64,000 bases of DNA from Planctomycetota bacterium (GTDB lineage Bacteria; Planctomycetota; UBA1135; GCA-002686595): assembly GCA_026692705.1 (NCBI GenBank), contig JAPLOE010000097.1, positions 1-64,000 on the forward strand, read 5' to 3'. Both the position numbers and the translations under genes were made by a program. A model generated the notes under the pieces. It ran no database searches and was not told where the DNA came from. It worked only from the letters and a program-made list of their open reading frames with translations. The first letter of the stretch is position 1. Every line of letters begins with the position of its first letter. This document shows positions 57,398 through 64,000 of this stretch, one piece after another.

Positions 57398-58824
57398 CGC
57401 TGGAACCCCGGGCTGGAGAGCATCGCGGCGAGCGCGGCCGCGTCGTCGCCCGCCGCAAACACCTGGAGTTCAGCGTCGCTCGCCGCCCTCCCGAGGCAGG
57501 CTCGAGCGAGACGTTCGCGCCCGCCCGCGCGTGTGCAGAGCGCCGCGGCGTCGATCCGCGCCGAACTCAATCGGCCCTGCGCGAACTCCTCGGCGAAGCG
57601 CCAGCGGCCGAGCAGGCCGGCGCGCCAGTGTGCGGCGTTGTCCGGGTATCCATCGGGTGTCGGCCACGAGTAGGGCGCGTGCCCAAGTCGTTCGAGCCGC
57701 TCGAGCAGCGCGTCATCGGGTTCGCAGCGCGCGTCGCAGGCGCGCAGCGCGGAAGCCACGAAATGCAGAGGCCGCTTGAGCTTGAGACCGCGCGCCTCGC
57801 GAAACTCGCTGCTGTGGAGCAGCGTGCGCAGCGCGGCCGCGATGTCGCCGTCGCTGGCGCGCAGGCTTGCAGCAACGCGCAGCACGAGTTCCGCCGGTGG
57901 ATCGTCGGCGACGAAGCGCACGCACAGCTTGCGCGCGACGTGGTGCGCGGTCGAAGGATGCGCGCAGACGATGTCGAGCACGCGCTCGACCTCTTCCGCG
58001 CCCAGGCCCGCCTCGAGCTCGAAACCCAGCGCGTCCTTCGCTCCAGCGTCATGCCGACTGGCGTCGAAGCTCACCTTGGACTTGCGCGATTCGCCCAGGC
58101 CGCGTGAAGTCCAGCCGCTGAGCGCGCGCGCGAGCGCCTGGACATCGCGCTGCGTGTAGCCGCCGCCCAGGCCCAGGGTGTGGAGCTCGAGCAGCTCGCG
58201 CGCGTAGTTCTCGTTCGGCGTCCCCAGGTCGGCGCGATTCAGTCGTCCGTCGAGATACCAGAGCATCGCCGGGTGCAGCAGCACCGCGCCGAGCAGTTCG
58301 CGCAAGCGTCCGAAGGCGTGTGGGCGAAGTGCGTCACGCTCGAAGCTCGTCGCGAGCCACGCGCACTCGCCCTTTCCGAGGCTCAAGCTGAAGTGGTCGC
58401 GCCACAGCTCGAGCAGCGTTTCGCGCAGTCGGCGTTCGCTGTGGATCGCCCCCAGCAGGACCACCGACTGCAGCTCGCGGCGCACGACTTTCTCGTGGAA
58501 CTCGTAGAGCTCTCCAGTCGGAGCGTTCCAAGTCTCGAAGCGACGCAGCTTCGAGTCGAACTCGCGATCATCGAGCGTTTCGGGCGCGAGCTGGCGCTCG
58601 ATCCACTGGGCGACGCTTGCGCGCGTATCTCGATCGCCCGGCCGGGCGCCGTACGCACAGCGCGCGAGAAGGTGCTCGAACTCGGGATCTTCGCCACTGC
58701 CCGGCCAGGGCTTGTCCGCGGCGCCTTGGCCCGCGATCCAGTGGACCGCGGGAAGTGCGCCCAGGCTCGCGAAGAGCCATGCGCCGGCGAGCGCTGCCAC
58801 GAGCTCTCTGCGTGAAGCCGCCAC
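57391..58824 (-). CDS. DUF1800 family protein
   Basis: HLLARCAYGARPG; LLELWRDHFSLS; LWYLDGRLNRADLGTPNENYARELLELHTLGLGGGYTQRDVQALARALSGWT. Confidence 0.93.
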   Translation of the reverse strand: MAASRRELVAALAGAWLFASLGALPAVHWIAGQGAADKPWPGSGEDPEFEHLLARCAYGARPGDRDTRASVAQWIERQLAPETLDDREFDSKLRRFETWNAPTGELYEFHEKVVRRELQSVVLLGAIHSERRLRETLLELWRDHFSLSLGKGECAWLATSFERDALRPHAFGRLRELLGAVLLHPAMLWYLDGRLNRADLGTPNENYARELLELHTLGLGGGYTQRDVQALARALSGWTSRGLGESRKSKVSFDASRHDAGAKDALGFELEAGLGAEEVERVLDIVCAHPSTAHHVARKLCVRFVADDPPAELVLRVAASLRASDGDIAAALRTLLHSSEFREARGLKLKRPLHFVASALRACDARCEPDDALLERLERLGHAPYSWPTPDGYPDNAAHWRAGLLGRWRFAEEFAQGRLSSARIDAAALCTRAGGRERLARACLGRAASDAELQVFAAGDDAAALAAMLSSPGFQRC

Positions 58825-58828
58825 GGCG

Positions 58829-59353
58829 TCAGCTCGCCTGATCGAGCGGTTGCTCCGCGGCAGCGCGAACGACGCGCGGTGCGCGGCCGGCGAGAATCCA
58901 GGCGCCGAGCCCGCTGACGAGCACCCACGGAAGCAGCACGAACCAGCCCAGGAACGGCATCAGGAATGCGCACCCCAGGACGATCCCGCCGCGCATCACC
59001 CGGCGCCAAGGCTGGGTCTCGTCGAGCGGAGAGGGCATCCCCGCGCCGATGCGATCCACGAGTCCCGCGGAGCCCACCAGGGCCAGGAAACCGACGATCA
59101 GGCCCAGGCCCACGGCGAGCGCCGTCACTGCGGGATTGGGGACTGACTTCCCGACGCCGATGACGACCACGAGGGTCGGAACCGCGGCGGCAAGCCCCAC
59201 GAGCGTGGTCTTCACCGGGGCTTCGACGTACTTCCGCCGCGCCCGCGCCACGAGCGCGGGAAACAGCGCGTGAGCTCCCAGCCAGTGTGCGTTGAGCGTG
59301 ATCAGCGCACCGAGGATCAGCAAGAGCCACTGCAGGATGTCCGCGAGGATCAT
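58829..59353 (-). CDS. Hypothetical membrane protein
   Basis: 174 aa, ~4-5 TM; overlaps next gene by 4 nt. Confidence 0.75.
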   Translation of the reverse strand: MILADILQWLLLILGALITLNAHWLGAHALFPALVARARRKYVEAPVKTTLVGLAAAVPTLVVVIGVGKSVPNPAVTALAVGLGLIVGFLALVGSAGLVDRIGAGMPSPLDETQPWRRVMRGGIVLGCAFLMPFLGWFVLLPWVLVSGLGAWILAGRAPRVVRAAAEQPLDQAS

Positions 59354-59718
59354 GGAGTGAGTTCCTTCAGGACCGCGCCAGCCTTGGCGAGGTAGTACGA
59401 GGGGGCTTCGAGCACCGGAGGCGCAGGGAGTCTCGGCGGCGGGGGCAGCGCCGGAGCGCGTGCGTGCGAGAGGCTCGGTGCAGCCCTGGCTGTCCTGACA
59501 ACCTGGGGCGCAAGGTACGCCGTCGCCAGCGCCGCAAGCGTCGCCAGCGCGAGCGTGGCGCGCCTCGAAAGCGGCAATCGAGGTTCGCCTTCGAGCTGGC
59601 GTGCGCGACGCGCAAGTTCCGTGAACGAACTTCTCGATCCCGTCGGGCCGGGGCTATTCCGCGCCCTACGCGCGAGTTCCTTCCAGCGAGCTTCGAAGCC
59701 CTGGCCGTGCGAACTCAT
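59350..59718 (-). CDS. Single-TM protein downstream of ECF sigma factor (candidate anti-sigma partner)
   Basis: MSSHGQGFEARWKELARRARNSPGPTGS..., central TM, proline-rich C-terminus; overlaps sigma gene by 4 nt. Confidence 0.65.
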   Translation of the reverse strand: MSSHGQGFEARWKELARRARNSPGPTGSRSSFTELARRARQLEGEPRLPLSRRATLALATLAALATAYLAPQVVRTARAAPSLSHARAPALPPPPRLPAPPVLEAPSYYLAKAGAVLKELTP

Positions 59719-60284
59719 GGCGCGGCGCTCCCCGGCCCAGTCGCACGGTCGCGCAAGCGTCGCCGGGCTCGGAAGGCGCGAACCTTGACGAGCGCGCGGC
59801 TCCAGCCCGTGAGGTTGGCGATCTCGGCCGTCGAGCGACCTTCGAGGTCCAGCAGGGTGAGCACCAGGCGATCGTCGGCTGGCAGGCTCGCCAGCAGGGC
59901 TTCCGCCGCTTCTCGCGCAGCGCTCGCGTCCATTTCTTCGCTGCCTCCGCTCGCCAGCCAGGCCAGCGCACGCTCGGCGTCCTCCGAGAGCGCGACGGCT
60001 GGCTCGCGGGCCTCGTGACGCAGCCTGTCGCGGCACACGTTCACGGCGAGGCGCGAGAGCCAATGCTCGAAGGGAACGCCGTCGCGCTCCCCGTAGCGTT
60101 CAGAGCGCGCGAACATGGTCAGGAAGACCTCTTGCACGAGGTCCTCGACGCTTGAGCTCCGCGGCCGGTAGGCGCGTGCGATGCGGCTGATGAGTTCGGC
60201 GTGCCGCTCACACACCTCGCGCCCGGCGTCGTCGTCCCCCGCGCGCCAGCGCGCGAGCAGTTCAGCTTCAGCGGGAGCCGGCAT
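59715..60284 (-). CDS. ECF (sigma-70 family) RNA polymerase sigma factor
   Basis: VEDLVQEVFLTMFARSERY, WLSRLAVNVCRDRLR, LPADDRLVLTLLDLEGRSTAEIANLTGWSRALVKVRAFRARRRL. Confidence 0.94.
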   Translation of the reverse strand: MPAPAEAELLARWRAGDDDAGREVCERHAELISRIARAYRPRSSSVEDLVQEVFLTMFARSERYGERDGVPFEHWLSRLAVNVCRDRLRHEAREPAVALSEDAERALAWLASGGSEEMDASAAREAAEALLASLPADDRLVLTLLDLEGRSTAEIANLTGWSRALVKVRAFRARRRLRDRATGPGSAAP

Positions 60285-60540
60285 GTGGGATGGACAGCAT
60301 CTCGGTTCACGCTGCCGATAACGAATGGCGAAGCGGGGCGGTTACGAACTTCCGAGAAAGACGTGCGGCGCCGGCGTGCGCGACGCAGCGACCGAGGTCA
60401 CGTCTCGCCGCGACCGGGCCACTTCGGTCGGAGCGCCGGGTACCCGCCCTCTCTGCCTTCCAAGAGTCGCCCTGGGTTGCTCTGCTCGAGCGGTCTCGCG
60501 CGGTTCCTGCAGAGTGAAAGGAGCCGAACGCGAGGGGACA

Positions 60541-60630
60541 AGATGGCCAAGCGGACGACCCTGAGCCCGATGCTAGCTGTGGTTCGGCCGGGCGGGGAGA
60601 TGCGGCAGGTGCGGAGCGTCGCGACGTCGG
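60541..60630. repeat. Degenerate repeat, copy A (related to 61916..62005)
   Basis: ggccaagcggacgaccctgagcccgatg...ggttcggc...gatgcggcaggtgcggagcg; roughly 75% similar to copy B by eye. Confidence 0.6.
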
Positions 60631-60791
60631 GGCGGAGGTCGCTCATTCGCTCGAGCTTGCCGTCAGGCAGGATTGCGCTGGCCAATGCGACCGCGTGCTT
60701 CCCAGCGCCGCCGTCGGTAGTCTTCTGCTCCAGACGCGGCGCGCATCGCTGCCGCGCTGCGCTCCCTCCTCGCTTTCGGATCGTGGACCCC

Positions 60792-61097
60792 ATGAAGCTC
60801 GCTCTGCCCAGCACCCTCGCGCTCGTCTGTCTCCTCGCCGCCTGCCGTGAGGGAGGCTTGACCACTTCGGTGACGACGACATCCAGCGAGCACGGAACGC
60901 AGGTCGAGGCGACGTTGCGCGGCGAGGGCACGAGCGTGACCGTCGCCAATTCGAAGATCGAGATCTCGTCCGGCACCGTGCGCGTCGACGGCGTGTCGTA
61001 CGGGCCCGTGGCGAATGGCGAGGAGGTTCGCTACGTCGTCATCGACAACGATCGCAAGCTGACGGTCGACGGCGCGGCGCGCACGCCGGTGAACTGA
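60792..61097 (+). CDS. Small lipoprotein
   Basis: MKLALPSTLALVCLLAACREGG lipobox; 101 aa. Confidence 0.75.
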   Translation: MKLALPSTLALVCLLAACREGGLTTSVTTTSSEHGTQVEATLRGEGTSVTVANSKIEISSGTVRVDGVSYGPVANGEEVRYVVIDNDRKLTVDGAARTPVN

Positions 61098-61506
61098 CGC
61101 GCTCGGGAATCGGACGCCCAAGCGGACGAGCGCGGGCGCGATGCCGCCCCCGCATGCGCTCGGCGGGAGTGGAAGACGGGGAATTCGAAAGGTCCTGGCC
61201 AAGGGAGAGAAAAGAGCTCTTCGCCACGGAATCGACGAGGGCGACGGCGACGAAAAGCAACTGCGCGACATTGGCGAAGCCGAGTGGTTCGCGCAAGACA
61301 CCGTGACGTCGACCTGGTGCCTGTCGAGCCAATGGTGGAAGCCGCAGGCTTGGGGGCGGATCCCATCGCGCCAGTTGCACCGTGCCGCACGGCTTCAGAG
61401 CTGTCGCAGCTGGGCCAGGAACAACGTCAAGTCCAGGGCGACGACCAGCAATTCGGATGACCACCGCCTGCAGCCTCTTGGGCCGGGCTCGTCGGTGGCC
61501 GGGGCA

Positions 61507-61848
61507 TCATCGCATGACGAAAGCCACGGCGAAGACGAACCCGACAAGCGCTGCGACGACTGACAGCGCGAGCCATGCACGGCGGCGTCGATTGCGTTGG
61601 TAGTTGTCCCAACCAGCTGTGTCAAGAAAGTAGAAGCTGTTCGCCGTCACGTGCACAGCACCTCCTTGAATCAGTCCTTGAAGGCGTCTCCTGTCGATCG
61701 ATCGGCTGAGCGACAACGGAATCGATGCATCCGCCTGGAACGCGCGAGCATCAGCAAGTTGTCGATGGATGCGTGCCTCGGCTCGCCGCATCGCGACGAC
61801 AACGATCAGCGGAATCAGACTCGGGATCACGGCGGCGGCGCTCATCAC
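61507..61848 (-). CDS. Small hypothetical membrane protein
   Basis: 113 aa, TM at both termini; low confidence coding. Confidence 0.5.
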   Translation of the reverse strand: MMSAAAVIPSLIPLIVVVAMRRAEARIHRQLADARAFQADASIPLSLSRSIDRRRLQGLIQGGAVHVTANSFYFLDTAGWDNYQRNRRRRAWLALSVVAALVGFVFAVAFVMR

Positions 61849-61915
61849 TTTGTTTCTCGCAAGGGTCCATCAAGACGATCAGCACCCGCTCCGAAAGTTG
61901 GCCCCTCTGTGGACA

Positions 61916-62005
61916 GCACGGCCAAGCGGAGGACCATGGGCGCGATGGTACCGCGGTTCGGCTCGGCGCGGAGGTGCGGCGGGCGCGGAGCGCCGGGGCG
62001 GGGTC
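61916..62005. repeat. Degenerate repeat, copy B (adjacent to transposase remnant)
   Basis: ggccaagcggaggaccatgggcgcgatg...ggttcggc...ggtgcggcgggcgcggagcg; see copy A. Confidence 0.6.
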
Positions 62006-62079
62006 TCGAGCGGGCTTTGGCGGGCCGAAAAGGAGTGGTTTCAGGTGGGGTCGGGCGTTGTTGACTCGCGGGCGAGCTC

Positions 62080-62400
62080 GCCGGCGCGAGTCGCGGGCAA
62101 GGAGCGGCGGCTCGGGCGAAGTCGAGCTGTTCGCGCGAGCGCCCTGAAACAAGTCTCGACGCGGGCCGTGCAGGCTCGGTTGGGTGTCCGAGGTGAGTGA
62201 GGATCTTGCGCACGACGGTCGAGTCGGTGAGCTGCGCGTTGAGGCGGCGGGAATCGCCTCAGCGGGAGCGGGTCAGGACGTCGAGGGCGAAGACGCGGCG
62301 CACGGGCGCGGGCTCGAGGCGAGCAGGAAGCGGACGCGGTAGGAGAAGGAGAGCGCCCATCGGGCCAGCGGCAACTTGGGTCCGTCCTCCAGCCGCGCTC
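62080..62400 (-). pseudogene. Degraded IS91-family (Y2-type) transposase C-terminal remnant
   Basis: Minus strand fragments in shifting frames: ARWALSFSYRVRFLLASS, RRVFALDVLTRSR*, AQLTDSTVVRKILTHLGHPTEPARP...REQLDF, matching the C-terminal hallmarks of IS91-like transposases. Confidence 0.72.
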
Positions 62401-62442
62401 CACCGCCGCGTGCGCGCAGTTGTCGTCTGCTAGAGTCCGGCC

Positions 62443-64000
62443 ATGTCCTTCCTTGCCGCGCTGGTGCTGTCGCTCGCGGTCATTCCGCAGGATCCGGAGG
62501 CGACGGCGCAGGGGCGAACGCACTTCCTCGGGCGACCGGTCGCGCAGACCATGCACTGGCTCGGCGCGGAATGGTTGATGCGCGAGACTCGCGAGCAGGA
62601 GGAGCATGGCGAGGCCCTGCGCGCTTGGCTCTCCGTGCGGCCGGGCCAGGCGGTGTGCGACCTTGGGTGCGGCAACGGCTATCACGCGCTACCGCTCGCG
62701 GACGCGCTCGGACCCGAGGGCACGCTGTATGCGGTCGACTTGCAGCCCGAGATGCTCGCGATGCTCGCGCAGCTCGCGGGCGCGGCCGGGCTGAACAACG
62801 TGCGCTGCGTCCAGGCCGAGGTCGACGATCCGCGGCTCGAGCGCGAGAGCTGCGACCTCGTGCTCATGGTCGATGTGTACCACGAGCTCTCCCATCCGGT
62901 GCGCGTCATGGGGCACGTGCGCGAGGCGCTGCGTCCCAAGGGACGCGCGGTGCTGGTCGAGTTCCGCGCCGAGGATCCCGCCGTCCCGATCAAGCCCGAG
63001 CACACTCTGTCCAAGGCGCAGCTCATCCGCGAGATGGCACACCACGGCTTCTCGTGGGCCGGAGAACTCGGCGCATCCGGCGAGAGGCGCCTGCCGTGGC
63101 AGCACGCGGTCGCCTTCGAGGTGCGCGAGACGGGCCCGCGCCACGAGCCGCGCGAGTTGCTCGGCGCGTACCTGCGTGCCGTCGCAGCCGGTGATGAGCG
63201 CGAGCTTGCACCTTTCCGCGCGAGCACCGTGAAGAGCATCAACCTGCCCAAGGGCGCGCGTGCGGAGTTGCGAGCGGGCGCCGGGGACGCGCTCTGGGCA
63301 CGGCTCGAGAACGAGGTCGGCGAGGTGGCCGAGCTCGAGCTCGCGCGCGACTCCGCCGGTCGCTGGTTCATCATGCGCAACGGGCCCGAGCCGCTCGCGC
63401 CGCGCGCTCACGGTTCGAAACTTCGGTTCGTGGCGATGAACACCGGCACGCGCGGCACGCCGGACGAACAGGCGAGCCTGCTCGCCGAGCTCGGCTTCGA
63501 CGGCGTCGGCTGGGATCTCGGCGGACTCGCGCCGGCGCGCGCGGCGTTCGAGCGTCGTGGCCTCGACGTGCAATCGGCCTACGGCGTGCTCGATCTGCGC
63601 AGCGTGCCGCAGGGCGACGCTGCGGCCGCGAAAGAGCTCGCAGCTCGTCTCGTGCCGCTGCGGAACGCGATGGAGGCGCTGCGCGGTGGCCCGGGCATGT
63701 TGTGGCTCGCCGTGCGCCACGACAGCGCGCCGCTGCGCTCGACGGAGGGCGACGCCGACGCGCTCGTGGCCCTGCGCAGCCTGCTCGAGGAGGCGCGCCG
63801 CACGGGCGTCGAGATCGCGCTCTACCCTCACCACGCGTTCTGGCTGGAAACCGCCGACGACGCGCTGCGCCTGTGCCGCCAGCTCGACGATCGCCGCGTC
63901 GGCGTGTGCTTCAACCTTTGCCACTTCCTGCGCACCTCCGACGCGACCAGCGTGCGCGCCGCGCTCGAAGCGCTGCGCGGGCACCTGCTCGCGGTCACGC
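62443..64000 (+). CDS. SAM methyltransferase fused to sugar-isomerase/TIM-barrel-like domain (3' truncated by window edge)
   Basis: Frame open from ATG 62443 to window end; AVCDLGCGNGYHALPLADAL, VDVYHELSHPVRVMGHVREALRPKGRAVLVEF; then KLRFVAMNTGT...AELGFDGVGWDLGG...RTGVEIALYPHHAFWLETADDALRLCRQLDDRRVGVCFNLCHFLR. Confidence 0.85.
   Translation, partial: MSFLAALVLSLAVIPQDPEATAQGRTHFLGRPVAQTMHWLGAEWLMRETREQEEHGEALRAWLSVRPGQAVCDLGCGNGYHALPLADALGPEGTLYAVDLQPEMLAMLAQLAGAAGLNNVRCVQAEVDDPRLERESCDLVLMVDVYHELSHPVRVMGHVREALRPKGRAVLVEFRAEDPAVPIKPEHTLSKAQLIREMAHHGFSWAGELGASGERRLPWQHAVAFEVRETGPRHEPRELLGAYLRAVAAGDERELAPFRASTVKSINLPKGARAELRAGAGDALWARLENEVGEVAELELARDSAGRWFIMRNGPEPLAPRAHGSKLRFVAMNTGTRGTPDEQASLLAELGFDGVGWDLGGLAPARAAFERRGLDVQSAYGVLDLRSVPQGDAAAAKELAARLVPLRNAMEALRGGPGMLWLAVRHDSAPLRSTEGDADALVALRSLLEEARRTGVEIALYPHHAFWLETADDALRLCRQLDDRRVGVCFNLCHFLRTSDATSVRAALEALRGHLLAVT

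Noticed and set aside
61100-61500. Possible gene in 61031..61464 (-) or 61141..61563 (+)
   Set aside because: Both frames lack recognisable motifs or good start context; region looks like decayed or intergenic DNA.
1-64000. CRISPR arrays, rRNA or tRNA genes
   Set aside because: No regularly spaced direct repeats with unique spacers; no rRNA signatures; no T-loop GGTTCRANYCC with cloverleaf recognised by eye (a tRNAscan run would be decisive).

Overview
High-GC bacterial chromosomal window. Proteome style (secreted CGAG/WGPQG-type proteins, DUF1501/DUF1800 pair, many lipoproteins) suggests a planctomycete-like organism, which is an inference. No rRNA, tRNA or CRISPR array was recognised. Main content: (i) an operon-like run of eight amidohydrolase-superfamily genes (1..11121), mixing HxH-intact members with members lacking HxH, interrupted by a 72-bp hairpin-bearing tandem duplication and closed by a strong terminator; (ii) two selenoprotein genes that the ORF track splits at in-frame UGA codons: an iodothyronine-deiodinase-like protein (33641..34294, FGSFT-U-PPF) and a formate dehydrogenase catalytic subunit (complement 38965..40917, DSCNRT-U-HAPSV), each with a bSECIS-like hairpin with a GGUC loop just downstream of the UGA; (iii) a NAD-linked formate dehydrogenase locus in which the usual N-terminal Fe-S domains of FdhA sit at the C-terminus of the downstream NuoE/F/G fusion, beside formate-THF ligase; (iv) several decayed genes: marR with one TAG, IS91-like transposase remnant, hydrolase, TlpA and secreted-protein tails. 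The remainder is metabolic, secreted and regulatory genes: proS, cls, pirin, DoxX, PPK2, TlpA, GH2, ECF sigma and others.
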